From positions 248,001 to 312,000 of the forward strand of contig WEDG01000289.1 of the NCBI GenBank assembly GCA_017591395.1: a DNA stretch of 64,000 nucleotides, in the 5' to 3' direction. Source of the stretch: Schistocephalus solidus. Its lineage: Eukaryota > Platyhelminthes > Cestoda > Diphyllobothriidea > Diphyllobothriidae. The translations under genes and the position numbers were made by a program. The stretch's first letter is position 1. Each line of letters opens with the position of its first letter. The notes beneath the pieces are model-generated. The model was given only the letters and a program-made list of their open reading frames with translations. It made no database searches and was not told the origin of the DNA. Positions 48,204-59,110 of this stretch are shown piece by piece.

Positions 48204-49639
48204 CTCTCTCGCTCTCTACACGCGGACTGTCTCTATTTGTCAGACAGGGGCGAAGGATGCTTGCAGGCATGAGAACTGTCTCTGTACGAGTTGAAGTATT
48301 GACAGCACCAACAGCGGGATTGTGTAAACATTCAGGTACCCATATCGAGGATGACTAATGAAATGTTGCAACATGTCGCTCATAGCCGCGTGTGACTGAC
48401 TGGCCAGCTTCGCGTCAACGTAAAGACATAGGTCGCTTGCAAAAATCGACAAATGACCGCTGAGTAAATTAGCAAAGTGTTCTTGAGAACAAGATAGTCG
48501 TTTCCCTAAGAAGGCTGCTTAACAGGCCCATATTCAGCCTGAATTTTGGATAACGGCCGAAGTGTCTTCGAATTAACACTGCAAAAGGCACCTACCGTTT
48601 TTTAGTGTATTAAAAGCCTGGCTCGTTCCACTTCGTAGGTCCGGCTCTACCAAAAACGATGCCAGCCAACCTGGCCTGACCGAGTGGTTTATCGGTGGAC
48701 TGAAATAAATTCTGGACAGCCAGCGATCCGGATATCACAAATCGCGCATCCGTTGCGTATTCTTGCTCAATATTCAAACATGTGAAGTGCGGTAAACCAT
48801 GGGAACAAACGAAACCAAACTAATGAGGCTCCTGATTAATGTCCATTTTCCATTATCGAATGTGACCATTATCCCACAAGCCAGTATTGTTTTCGTCCTC
48901 TTGGAAAGGGCAAATCATTATATCATTTCTCCAAAATGGATAAATGTTAAGCCTTTTAGGTAGAATGGTTTCTGAGCACGCGCTATGGTATGGCTTCAAA
49001 CGTAAACGTATCCTTGTCCCGTGTCCTCACAGCGAGCAACAGCCAAGCAGCGCACTCCTACAATGTGTACCTACAATTATGGTATAAATCTTAGGCAGTA
49101 TGCTAGTCATTTGACTTCACTGTTAGCAATTGTCCCCTCGAACGCAGAAACAGGGTGCTGGGTCCAACCAGTCTATTGTCTTCCGGAGAATAGGGTAACC
49201 ATTGTTACGTCAATTATGCATGACCAACTGGTCCACGAGGAGAGGATCGTTGAGCTGTTTATGTCAGTGCGCACGCGTCATGCTTCTTCCCCTCTTCCCA
49301 CCCATGCACTTAATATCAGTGGAGGAGCCGTAGATGGTAATCGTACATAGCTTTCCTCTACTGCATACTTTTACTGTTCATTTGCATTAGGTTTTAGTGC
49401 AAAGAGAACAACTGCGGTTAGGTTGATCTCTGTGCCTTTTGCTGCAGGATATACTTCACGTTATGCCATGTAAGTTGGAGCCGTCGTACACAGCTGTCGC
49501 CGTGGTAGGCGATAGCATGTTCCGATTACTGAACCATTTTCGTGACAGACCCTGCCATCCAGACTTCCAAAAGAAATGCAAAGGTAAGGCCACAGCAGGT
49601 ATTGGTGCAAAGTGTTGTGAGCATTTGCCAAGGTTTTAG
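47081..49639. other. Intergenic with TC microsatellite
   Basis: No gene was recognised. Apart from the TC repeat at 48169-48217, I see no structured repeat. The 109-codon frame at 49021-49350 has no recognised domain. Confidence 0.45.
48169..48217. repeat. (TC)n microsatellite
   Basis: It is an almost pure TC dinucleotide run of about 49 bp with two G interruptions near its 3' end. Confidence 0.95.
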
Positions 49640-50500
49640 GGTGCGTTCCGAGCGGGGATACACCTTAAGGAGTGATAAGTTGCTCTGTTTTCCAATTCCA
49701 CGCGGTGGTTGATCCGCAGGTCCCTTGACTGCCATCCAGTTCTTATCTATCACTCCATAAAGATGTAATCGATGTAGTTTTTGGCGGCGGATTAAACCAG
49801 ACGAGGATATCCGGTTTGTTTGTGTGCCTCCATTTCCAGTAGTCCCCTTCTCGATCTCACCATCCCACGTAACCACAAAAAACCTGCGAAGGGTGTGACA
49901 GCAATCACATAGGAAGTCCAGGCCAGTTCGAGTCATCTGCTCACTTACTGAGGTTCGGCAGCCATCTGAACTGGTTAAACAATCATTTCCAGAGGTCACA
50001 TCGATTTCTCACTCGCGAGGGAGGGCGTTTAAAAGGCGCCGCGGACAACTCCTGGATAATCACACCATCTGCAGGCTGGCCGTGGTTCGTGGACGCAAAA
50101 ATAGGCGCTGGAAACAACATACAATGCGAAAACCGCCATCCCACCCCCGTAGCCCCTACACACTGTTGTACTGTTGTTGTACTGTTGTACTCTGGCAGTC
50201 TGGAATATTCTTCCTCTTCTAGGCACTCCGCTGACCAACCAACAACAATGGAGGACAGCTCCGGTTGTCAGAAGATTGACGTATTATATATTTGGTATGT
50301 CAACATTCATTCCGACCCGATTCTCCAAACAAGGACAACTGGAGGAGGTGGGTTTTGAGTGGACGTTCAAAGTCATGTCAGTGGGATGCTGGAGTCTGAC
50401 GCAGGGAATCGCTGATCGTCTCGTGGCCTGTGCCTACCTTTCTATCGGAAATAAATGGCTCCTATTATCGGAATCTATGACTCCACTCCCCCCATTTGAC
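49640..50500 (+). mobile_element. LINE 5' fragment (5' UTR plus broken endonuclease)
   Basis: 49780-49850 (GGCGGATTAAACCAGACGAG, then TATCCGGT) matches the 5' UTR at the reverse complement of 23090-23170. 49960-50110 matches the second part (TCGGCAGCC, then GCTGGCCGTGG). 50180-50450 encodes LAVWNILPLL, TRFSKQGQLEEVGFEWTF and TQGIADRLV, corresponding to the endonuclease with an internal deletion and stops. Confidence 0.6.
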
Positions 50501-50579
50501 CAGTTAAGATTATGTGCGAAACAAGGCCCTTGCAGTGACTGTACTGAGGGCGGAAAACTTTATTATCCTCTAGGGCTAC

Positions 50580-50880
50580 CATTTTGTTATACATTTTACT
50601 TTTACACAGCTTTTTCGACTAATGTCATTTCCTGTACATGTTCCAACTCTGACCTTACATTGTTTTAAGTTGACTTTTATTAACCGTTACGTGGTACGCT
50701 TCTTGTACGGTGAATGCTTCCATATGAATTGCGGGAGACAAATTACTGGCGGAAAATTCCCCAATTTTGTCGTTTTCTGTATACAGGCCTCGGAGACATC
50801 GAGGGGCCTACTGGCGAGGCAGTCAAGCTTGGCTTAATACGACTCCAAACTTGGCGTAGGGTCGGGCTATTGATCGCTGT
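50580..50880 (+). repeat. Interspersed repeat family D, copy 1
   Basis: It aligns with 52860-53150: GTTTTAAGTTGACTTTTATTAACCGTTA, then GGGAGACAAATTACTGGCGGAA, then GAGGGGCCTACTGGCGAGGCAGTCAAGCTTGGCTTAATAC. It is non-coding and unclassified. Confidence 0.6.
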
Positions 50881-51569
50881 TACTCGCTAAAGTGGTGACT
50901 CCGAAAGTAGACGCGCGTTGTCTTTTCACGCTTAGACAGCAACTTATTGGCCGCCTTCTGGCCTGCACTTTCCCCCATTTTCATGCCACGTCCGCGATAC
51001 TGGCCAATGCTTCCACGAGTGCTACGTCCCTATTTTTACCGGACAGAACGTACACAAACTGTTTTTCCTTTGCATTGAGTCAAATTTTAGCTCCGTCGAT
51101 ATTATAAAAGAAGTGTCAATATTTTGCAGGCTTGTCCACTCTCTTCCGGTGCAGGGCCTGGCTCAAAGGCAGTGACTGCCATTGAATTCTTCTGCCGATG
51201 AATCCTAAATTGAGCTGATGGTGGCATTTCTCCAACTCTGTGCTGTTTCAGATCGCCAGTGATACCATAAGTTAAATCATGAAGTATCTTGGTGACCACA
51301 AACCAACTGAGCCGCTGATAAAGATTAAGGCACTCAACGGCAAGATAGGAAATTACGATAAGCTATTCAATGATACGTTTTTTCAGCGCCGACCACAGAT
51401 TTTCAACAGTTTTTTCGTCTAGCTTCGAAGATCCCTCGGTCTTATAGGTATCCGAGATGGCGAAGCGGATGGGGTTTCAACCGCCATCCATCGGCCAGAA
51501 ATCCACTTATTCACTGCTGACTGCGAACGATGCCATTACAGACGGCAGCCATAGCGGAATAAATAGCCT
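50881..51569. other. Intergenic, nothing recognised
   Basis: Short frames only. The 3' part may be gag sequence of the gypsy remnant that follows, but I could not support it. Confidence 0.4.
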
Positions 51570-52140
51570 CCCTATCGCTCCAACTTGCATGCCTCGCCTT
51601 CCATCCAGTCATCCCCGTAGCCGTTCTTGCGCTCATCCTCGAACAACCGGCGCTTTTTAATAGCATACAAACTTGGGTACCAAGGCATACAGGCGTTCTT
51701 CCCACTATTCCTTCAAATCCATACAGGGAAATGTTTGTCAGAGAATACTGGCAACAGTCTTCACTGACTCATTTGGGCTTGCTCAAACTTTTTTATACCT
51801 GCGTCATTCTGACTCGAATGCGTTCCTTGTTGACATCGCAGCCCAGAACAGTGTTGTCCCTCTACATCCAGCTGACCGCCCCAGTTCTAATTTTTGTCTT
51901 CATCGATAGCCTATCAACTGTTGCCACAGCCCCACGTTTGACGGTCTTTTAATCCCATTTAACGTAGGCCTCCATCGTTCGCAGTCGTGGACCTTTGGCC
52001 TTGCTGCTGTTCCTAATTTAGTCATCGGTTCTGTTTTCTTAGTTGGGTTCCGTCTTCTTTTGGACTACAGACATGCCCGGTTACTCGACCTTACAACCCG
52101 CACCTATACAACTTCATGCAACTTGTCTGTTCTAAATATA
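51570..52140 (+). mobile_element. Ty3/gypsy remnant (gag end and protease)
   Basis: The frame around 51673-51909 reads FLVDIAAQNSVVPLHPADR, aligning with FLVDTGAQLSVIP...ADR of the element at 25.3 kb; the catalytic DTG reads DIA. A later stretch (LLLDYRHARLLDLTTRTYT, near 52045-52105) aligns with LMLDCRHSLLHDQTTNLT of the same element. The upstream TKAYRRSSHYSFKS recalls the gag-end region. Confidence 0.6.
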
Positions 52141-52316
52141 CGTATAGTGTGCCGTTAGTGAGAAACCGTCCTCCAACACCCCAAAATTATCAGTTACAAA
52201 GAACGCAGGTTTTAGGCACAATATGACGTTGTGCATCCCCAATAAGAACGAATAGCCGACTTCCAGGAAGTATTTGACAAGAAGAAGGGGCGATCATTGA
52301 AACAAGACGTATCTTG

Positions 52317-52358
52317 GCCTGACCTTTCAGATTCTCGCTCGAACCCATCATCAGAGAC
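52317..52358 (-). ncRNA. Hammerhead-like motif, 42 nt
   Basis: On the minus strand: GTCT (52358-52355), core CTGATGA (52354-52348), a T, stem II GGGTTC with GAATCT and loop GAGCGA, GAAA, then GGTC and AGGC (52320-52317). GTCT pairs with AGGC through one G-U. Stem II keeps pairing relative to the 62.2 kb copy although bases differ. The bases flanking the cleavage triplet (GGTC for CGTC) are altered. Confidence 0.5.
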
Positions 52359-52599
52359 AGTCTGTGTCTGCATACCTTTGGTCTTCGCAATGAACCCTAG
52401 ACGTTCCAGTGGTTCATTCACCGCATGCGTTGAAATCACGTCTACCTTTCGATATCCTTTTTACTTCAGCCCTCTAGCTAGCCGGGGTTGGGGGTACTAG
52501 GGTAAAAATTTTGGGTGGGAATCGGTTATGCACTCCCCCACCCACATAATTGGAAATATAAATGCCCTCTCTAATACAGGTGGCTATGCGCAACATTTC

Positions 52600-52800
52600 A
52601 GGAGAGGTACCTATTCCTGTGTCCTAACACTAAAACTAGCCCAAATCTTAATCATAGCTATAATCTTAAACTTAAACATATCTTCATCCCTAGCCTCAGA
52701 CCTAACCTCACCTTAACTCCAACCTTGTACTAACCCTAACCTTAATCCCAATCATAACCTTTGCGCCAACACTAACCTTACTTTCACTGGAATAACGGGC
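52600..52800 (+). repeat. Degenerate TAACCC-like array, copy 2
   Basis: It is a run of short units of the type CTAACCCTAACCTTAATC. It is flanked by CCTATTCCTGTGTCCTAAC on the left and TTCCGATTCCCGTCCTG on the right, related to the flanks of the 34.9 kb array. Confidence 0.6.
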
Positions 52801-52859
52801 GTTCCGATTCCCGTCCTGCCGGGTCCACATAAACGATCTCTACCCAATTTTGCGCCCTT

Positions 52860-53150
52860 TAGTTTAATGCAGCGTTTTGTGATTATTCCATTTACTATAC
52901 ATATTCCAACCTTGCCCTTATTCAATTTGGTTTAAGTTGACGTCTACTAACCGTTATGTTGTCCATTTCTTACCTGTGCGTGTCTTCGTATCAATGGCGA
53001 GGGACAAGTCACTAGCGGAATCTTCGTCTTTTCTTGGTGGTTTCGGCTTATGCACGTCGAGGAGCCTACTGGTGCGGCAGTCAAACTGGGTTTAATACAA
53101 CTCCTAAATTAAAACGGTAATATGCTAGCTAACGCCGTTTTTCGCTAAAC
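52860..53150 (+). repeat. Interspersed repeat family D, copy 2
   Basis: It is the partner of 50580-50880, with the same blocks in the same order; it follows directly on the TAACCC-like array. Confidence 0.6.
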
Positions 53151-53864
53151 CTATATGACTTTAATGCCGTAGTTGTCACAGACGATGCTACCTGGGAATG
53201 GGGTGCTAAGTCGCCACGGGACCGGAGTTGCAAAAGCCATGAACTTATCCAACAGGCATGTACAGAATGCATTCTTCTCCTGGCCAACACCTAAATTCGC
53301 CTTCCACTCCGAGAGTAGACGTGGCTTGACTCGGGCTCGCACCGCTGGCACGTGCTGTAGCACCTCCTCGTTCAGAGGCCACCGTTGGGACACGATGGTG
53401 TCATCTGCGGAGTATCGTGATGAACCTACTTTGGGCGTTCGCCAAAACATAAGGTCCCTGTCTGCTGTTGACTTGCACATACGTACCAGCGGCGGCCCTT
53501 GGTCTGACACTTTGAGGCTCTGTCTGATGCTTTCATCATGGTCGACAATTCACAGCCACCCAAGCCGGCTTAAAGGCTGACGCGGACACGATCTCAGTTA
53601 ATGCACTCAGGTGCCCATAACAACAAGCGCCAGGCGCTCGGTTTGCGTTCGGCTGTCAACCTGCTCTGACAATTTTTTCCGCATTAGTTATGTACAGAAT
53701 GTTAAACACTCCTTTATAGCACTTGTTTTCTCCTCCACCTACTCAAGACCTAACCGAAGGACCAAGATGGTTAGGGTCTGTCCATTTCATAATCTGCCGT
53801 GACGAGATAATAAACTCTACTCTCCTGGGAGTTCTTGGCCGCGTTATTCATCCGCACCAGGACG
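53151..53864. other. Unclassified; overlapping frames on both strands
   Basis: A 135-codon plus frame (53173-53580) and a 119-codon minus frame (53151-53510) overlap. Neither shows a domain I recognise, and at least one must be chance. It is possibly an old transposon segment. Confidence 0.3.
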
Positions 53865-54056
53865 GGTTTGATGACAGCAACTAGGAAATCGAGGCAGTAG
53901 AACATTACTGACGAGGACCCGGAAGACTTTAATGGCCACTTCTGTTTTATTAACCGTCATCAGACAGCCATACCCAACCCCAGGTTTTGCGCCACCCGAG
54001 GCTCGAACCCACGACCTGTTGATTTGAAGTCCAATGCCCTAGCCACTGATCCATTG
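53865..54056 (-). mobile_element. tRNA-derived SINE, copy A (minus)
   Basis: The minus strand carries an A-box-like TGGCTAGGGCA (54045-54035) and a B-box GGTTCGAGCCT (54009-53999), the internal RNA polymerase III promoter of tRNA genes. A non-tRNA body then follows: GGGGTTGGGTATGGCTGTCTGATGACGG..., shared with copies B and C. The tRNA part is not a functional tRNA. The 3' limit is approximate. Confidence 0.7.
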
Positions 54057-54064
54057 GCTTCTAA

Positions 54065-54310
54065 TGAACAGGTCAAGGGTTCGAGCCTTGGGTGGCGCAA
54101 CACCTAGGGTTGGGTATGGTTGGCTGATGACGGCTAGTAAGCCAGAAATTGCCATTTCAGTCTCCCGGGTCCTTATCGGTAATGTTTTACAGCCCAAGCT
54201 CCTAGCCGCTGTGTGGCTGCTGGGGAGCTCGAGCGTGAGACAAAAAGCATAATTGAACGATTGTGTCCCGTTACTGACCGATAAGTGCCTATCCACCGAC
54301 GAGGAAATCT
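54065..54310 (+). mobile_element. tRNA-derived SINE, copy B (plus), A-box missing
   Basis: It has a B-box GGTTCGAGCCT (54078-54088), then GGTGGCGCAACACC, TAGGGTTGGGTATGG and the conserved body to about 54310 (TAAGTGCCTATCCACCG). It starts next to copy A in head-to-head orientation and has lost the tRNA 5' half. The body includes the hammerhead-like segment 54120-54160. Confidence 0.7.
54120..54160 (+). ncRNA. Hammerhead-like fold in SINE copy B
   Basis: TTGG, CTGATGA (54124-54130), stem II GGCT/AGCC with loop AGTA, GAAA (54145-54148), a palindrome-like stem III ATTGCCAT, then T and TCAG. Stem I TTGG/TCAG needs two G-T pairs. The base of stem II is a C-A mismatch. The core is intact, but the stems are weak. 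Confidence 0.3.
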
Positions 54311-56599
54311 TTAGTCCGCTCTTCGCAAAGAGCAGTCTGTGTGTGGCTTACGTCGAAAACCGAACTGAAGCCAACAAAGCGGGTTTCTTTCAGCGCTGTA
54401 GCGACTGTGGGAGGCAAAATTCCTGAATGCCTCGCAGAGATGAAGAAAAACAAGGGAGGGCAGACCACAATGTAACAAACTTACTTGCAGGACGACCCTC
54501 CTCAAGGTGATCTCAACCCGGGAAACACCCGAGTGTGCATGGCATTTATTGAACACGATATGAGGAGGGTTCTTTGGCATCTCACGTCAACTTCCGCGCA
54601 TGTGCTGATCACCCATCTTCTCCTAATCCCCACAGCCTTGAAAGTGAGTGGAAGGTAAAGGAAAGAAATTCCAGGACGGTGAAGCGTGCTTGCCCTGCGG
54701 AACTTCAAGACCGGTTCTCTGGCCAGTCGTCAGAGGTACACAGAACTCAGAAAAGTGATGACTGAAGTTAGGGAAATAACCAAGTGGTTTCGTCGCAGAT
54801 TTCTGCGATTGCTTACATGAATACAGTGGCAGTCGACCGTAATGGGACTGGGCTGCATCCTTGAGCATTATAGCGTATATGGTAGTAAAGGGGGGTTGAG
54901 GTAGACATATTTGTTTATCGGTACTCGATCTGGCTTCCAGGCTTCCATCACCTAATCCTGCGTGCCTCTATGCGTCTGGAGCCGAGTTCAGGCAAGTCAA
55001 ATACGTGATATTACGAGTAACTCTGAGCGAGATAAAGAACAAAGTTCAAAAATTATTTCCAGTTGTTATTTGGTGCTATCGAAGCTGCGTGCCTCTATGG
55101 AAGCGGTATTACCTTTCCTTTTTGACTGTTCGCATTCGAGCACATTGACCTGGCTATTTTAATGTTCAATCTTTCCCATAACCCTTTAAAATGAAATCGT
55201 GCCGAATATTCCTTTCATTTTTGAGGCTCAGGGCTCTACGAACTCATGCGCGGCGGTTTATGTGAGATCGCAGGCTGCGCGAATTTGCTCTTGGTAAATC
55301 TCAATTGAAGAAACAAGAAATCATGGCCAATTCGTCGTGTTAGTTTCACGTTTCCAAGTCATGGCCGTGATTCAAGAATGATACAGGAAAACGTGTAGGC
55401 AACAAAGCGCTGCTCGTATGAATGGCCAAGAACACTCGAGGAGATTTAAACATATTCCTGCTACGGGTGTTCAAAAGTGAAGCTCAACCCTTGTGTGCTT
55501 TTGTGTTTACTGGATGCAGTGGGGTGATATTTTCGGAAGCGGGCACAGATGGTCAAGACGTGGCTATCGGGGCACAGTGTGCGACATCTCGTAAAGACAA
55601 GCGAACGGACATACAAAGGGTGGATAGAAGTGAAATAGATGAAGGGAGGAAGAAAGAGGGTCGCAATTAACCGTCTTGCTGCAAGAAGGACTCTGTCTGG
55701 TTGACCAGTTTCACCTGCTTTTTAGGTGTAAGTAAAACGCAGGTAAAAATTATACAAGATTGAAGGACAGTCCTTGCTAACAGAACTTCCTTTTTATGGC
55801 TTTGGCTTGGATGTATCCATCAGGGAGAATGGTAGGGATAAACCTTCAAAAAATTACCCCTTTGGGCAGTAATAATGGTCTGCCTTATATTAGATGAAAA
55901 CATCTCAGAGGAACAGGAGTTTCAAACACCTTTGCAGCTAAGATACAGGAGTTAGCTCTTGTTATTGTTCCTAATTACTCACATTTACATTTGTTTTATC
56001 ACCATTCTAATTATGTGTAAAATGCCTTTAGCACATCGGATCTCCTGGCCAACTTAGCGTATGACTGGCGTAAAACCACACGACCTATTCACTTTAAAAA
56101 AAACTACCAGTCTGACAGCATGATCCGTAGTCTGCGTAAAAGTTAACGCTGACGAATGTGAGGTTAATGTTTTCACAAGTGGAAAGTGTGTTCTTTAATT
56201 TTTTTATATAAATCCTTTTGTGTGACTATCATTAATACTCCTGACATCTTTATTTTATTACTGCATATATGATAGGAAGTTGAACACGGTGTCTGGAACA
56301 CAACCTTCTTGCCACTTATTTTGCCCCTCAGGCCGAAGCCTTGTCCCAAGAGACTCCCTTGGAAATTAGAACGGATCTAACTGTGAATTAGTAACACTAC
56401 CAACAATAATGACTTTGATTAAAGTAAATGTTACTTTAAGGGCTCCCTTCTACCAGAAGATTTATTTTACTATGATCACTGACTGAGGTGGGGCTTTTGG
56501 GACCAAGGGAAAAAGTGGTCAATCTATGAATTCTGTCTGCCCAAACGTTTTTATATATAGATATATATAAGTCAAACAAGTGCGTAACACTCACTGATG
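54311..56599. other. Intergenic, nothing recognised
   Basis: Frames up to 103 codons occur, none with a recognised domain. A TATATA run near 56551-56569 precedes SINE copy C. Confidence 0.45.
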
Positions 56600-56862
56600 T
56601 GGTTCGAATCTCACTCGATCCCAGAAGTCCAACAAGGTCGCGAGTTCTAGCCTCGGGCGCCGCAGCGCCTGGGGTTGGGTATGGCTGGCTGATAACGGCT
56701 ATAAGCCAGAAATGGCCATTCCAGTCTCCCTTGTCTTTGTCGGTCAAGTTATTCTGCCTATATCCTTAGCTGCCTTACGGCTGCTGGCGGGGCTTGAGAG
56801 TTAGCCCCAAGGCACAACGGGACGAGTGAGTCCTGTAACCGATCGGTGAGTGCCCAACTACC
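56600..56862 (+). mobile_element. tRNA-derived SINE, copy C (plus)
   Basis: It is co-linear with copy B from GCGAGTTCTAGCCTCGGGCG (degenerate B-box) through GGGGTTGGGTATGGCTGG to CGGTGAGTGCCCAACTACC. It ends in a (TA)n tract, a plausible SINE tail or target. Confidence 0.7.
56685..56724 (+). ncRNA. Hammerhead-like fold in SINE copy C
   Basis: CTGG, CTGATAA (56689-56695; conserved G changed to A), stem II GGCT/AGCC, GAAA, a perfect palindrome ATGGCCAT as stem III, T, then CCAG, which pairs fully with CTGG. The fold is better than in copy B, but the core carries one substitution. Confidence 0.35.
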
Positions 56863-56880
56863 ATATATATATATATATAT
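56863..56880. repeat. (AT)n tract
   Basis: It is 18 bp of AT repeat between the 3' end of SINE copy C and the 3' end of the Penelope-like fragment on the other strand. Confidence 0.9.
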
Positions 56881-57610
56881 TCCAAGCAAAGACGTTCTTT
56901 GTGAAACAAGAAGTAACTGTATTATGTAAATTTTCGATGCTGGTACCCCATACCGTCATCAGACTTGTAATAAGTGTGCAAAAAAACATTAAAATTTAAC
57001 GCGTGCCGGAAAAATCGATATAGCTTAGTCATTCCTACCAATGTTTGTCATTGGGGGATGTATTTCCATTTGAATTGGCTCTCACCTCTTCCAGCTATCT
57101 TTCAGGTTGCCGTACACATGGTCCACTTCGATGTGTCGGTTGATGCATGAGTTATCTGAGAAAATGGCCTGTAAAAATTCTCGGCCTTTCTTAGCTGGAC
57201 AGGAGGCAACAATGCGGGTTTTGTCCTAGGCAAATTTGTGTCCAGTTTCCAGCGTACGCATGGCAACTTGAGACACGTGGTCTCGCCTCCTTACTGCCAA
57301 TTGATGTTCATGTATGCGCGTGGAGGCTGTTTTTCCTGTCTGACCACAATACACCGCACTGCAGCTGTTACATGGTATCTTGTATACGACTTCTTTTTTT
57401 ATCTAAATAGCCAACCTTATCCTTAGGGTGTACAAGCTGATTTCGTAGTGTAGTCGTTGGTTTGTGTGCCACTTGGATTGGATGTTTCCGCAGGTGCCTT
57501 TAAACGAGTTCAGACACGTTCTTGATGTACGGAAGTGTTTGCCAGTTCAGGATATTAAACCTATTGTTCCCGTGATCGTCTCTTCTAGCAACTGACGTCA
57601 TTCTGCTAGA
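56881..57610 (-). mobile_element. Penelope-like element 3' part (RT end, GIY-YIG endonuclease, 3' UTR)
   Basis: Minus-strand translation: LPYIKNVSELV, stop, RHLRKHPIQVAHKPTTTLRN, QLVHPKDKVGYLDKK, then a frameshift to EVVYKIPCNSCSAVYCGQTG and TRIHEHQLAVRRRDHVSQVA, then ETGHKF. This is the RT C-terminus joined to a GIY-YIG domain (VVYKIP.C..C and YCGQTG), the signature of EN-positive Penelope-like elements. Several stops make it dead. The 3' UTR ends at the (AT)n tract. It is the best preserved of the five such fragments here. Confidence 0.8.
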
Positions 57611-58829
57611 TTTAAAATTTATAAGAGATCTAGCAACGGATGACTACACATCCATTTCACCAACCGGTAATGGAGGTTGCACTGTCTTTTTGAATCAAAT
57701 AAACTACCTGGAAGAGCAAACACCTTGTACTGATCAGAATTCTTACAGGCAATCAGTAATGTAAATGAAAAGCAATGAGATAGGGTTAATCAGGTTGTTA
57801 CACCGAGTGGAAAATAAAAATTAAGTTCCCGCATTGGGTGGCTGTCCATGAAATATACTGAGACGGCGCTAACAAGATCTCACGGTCTTCGATAAAAATA
57901 TAAGCCGGATGTCCCACTCACTTATAACCTTAGGTGGTTGGCAAGCTCACAGATTGAGCTTTCCCAAATAATTTCTGTCAGAACTGCTGGGTAAAAAATG
58001 TAACTGGATTACTTACTGTTATCTTTCGACATGACTCCACCCTTAATTCTTTCAAAGCCGGCATATGATACACTGCGTAGGATATCTCTTTACAACAGAC
58101 TAAATCATACAACTGCCCCGGTACTGTCTTCAAATTTCGGGGCAAGGCTTACCAATGAAGTAAGTGGTTCTCCAGTCTCTGGAGAAATTGCCGAACTGGC
58201 AATTAAAAATTGGCAATATTAAACCCATCAAGATAATGAGCCATCGATTTGACTCCGATGTGGTAACGGCACTTTGTGAAATGCTGCACGCACATTCCAT
58301 GATTTATTAAACCCAATCTTTACTGAAGTCATATTTACATTATAAGAAGAGTGAGAGGGAAACTTTCTACGCATTGACATTCTCGTTAGTAGGCAGCCCC
58401 ATGGCGATCTGGCAACAACATTATATTGAAAGGTCACTAGCAAAACACGCATCCTTAGCTTTTATGGCCATCCTCGTTAGCACACAAAAACAGCTGCGAG
58501 TTGACGCTGAAAAGTAACATTTGCACGCACTGTCGAACTTCGAAAGATTAACGAGACACGCTATTTGTGCAACCAATCCAAGAGGAGCGATTCCCCCAGT
58601 TTTCACCATTCTTTGCAAGTGACTTCACTGGAACTAACTAACGGATAGCAATGATGAAACAGGATATTGGATGTGCATATAGTATCTTGCATAAGAAGCT
58701 TATCCACTGTTGCAGAACATACAAATCTCCAGGGACCTAGATTTTTGCGTCGCAAACCAACTGTTAGACAGAATAAGCAGTCAAACCATACTCATCAAGG
58801 ACCACGTACATTCAGGCAAGTAGCTGACT
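57611..58829. other. Intergenic, nothing recognised
   Basis: No coding segment or repeat was identified with confidence. Confidence 0.45.
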
Positions 58830-59110
58830 TTTATCCACCGAATTCTTGTGCTGACAGCCTTTGTAACTACGCAGGTCAAACTGTAAAAAAAAATTGGAGA
58901 GCAGGTCGCATTGCTATCGCTCATGGCTGCTCACCACCTGGAACAAGATCACATCTTCAATTTAAAAGTTATGTAGATAGTCGGACAAGCCGCCAGCAAA
59001 ACGACACAGAAGCTGATCGGGACGTAGGCACGAATTCGAGAAACAGAGCCCAATACACAGCGATATGATGTCCATCTGAAAGTCGTACTTTATTTATAGG
59101 GTTGGTGGCT
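58830..59110 (+). mobile_element. Probable Penelope-like endonuclease fragment
   Basis: SCADSLCNYAGQTVKKNW is followed, in a shifted frame, by HHLEQDHIFNLKV and IVGQAASKTTQKLIG. The order C..C-N-Y-x-G-Q-T, then H-x-F, matches a GIY-YIG domain, but stops and frameshifts are frequent and only short blocks are recognisable. Confidence 0.45.

Noticed and set aside
53151..53580. Overlapping 119- and 135-codon frames on opposite strands as a gene
   Set aside because: No recognised domain, start context or homology to other segments in the window.
53999..54047. tRNA gene on the minus strand (A- and B-box present)
   Set aside because: The acceptor and anticodon arms do not form a tRNA, and the sequence continues into a shared non-tRNA body; it is a SINE head.
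54311..54580. Minus frame with GFRRKPHTDCS resembling an RT motif
   Set aside because: The similarity is limited to a few residues, with no flanking RT motifs.
56930..56975. CTGATGA...GAAA in the 3' UTR of the Penelope-like element at 57 kb (minus)
   Set aside because: Stem II (GGTA/TACC) is separated from GAAA by GCATC, and no cleavage triplet with a pairing stem I follows closely; the core is also tied up in a longer hairpin.
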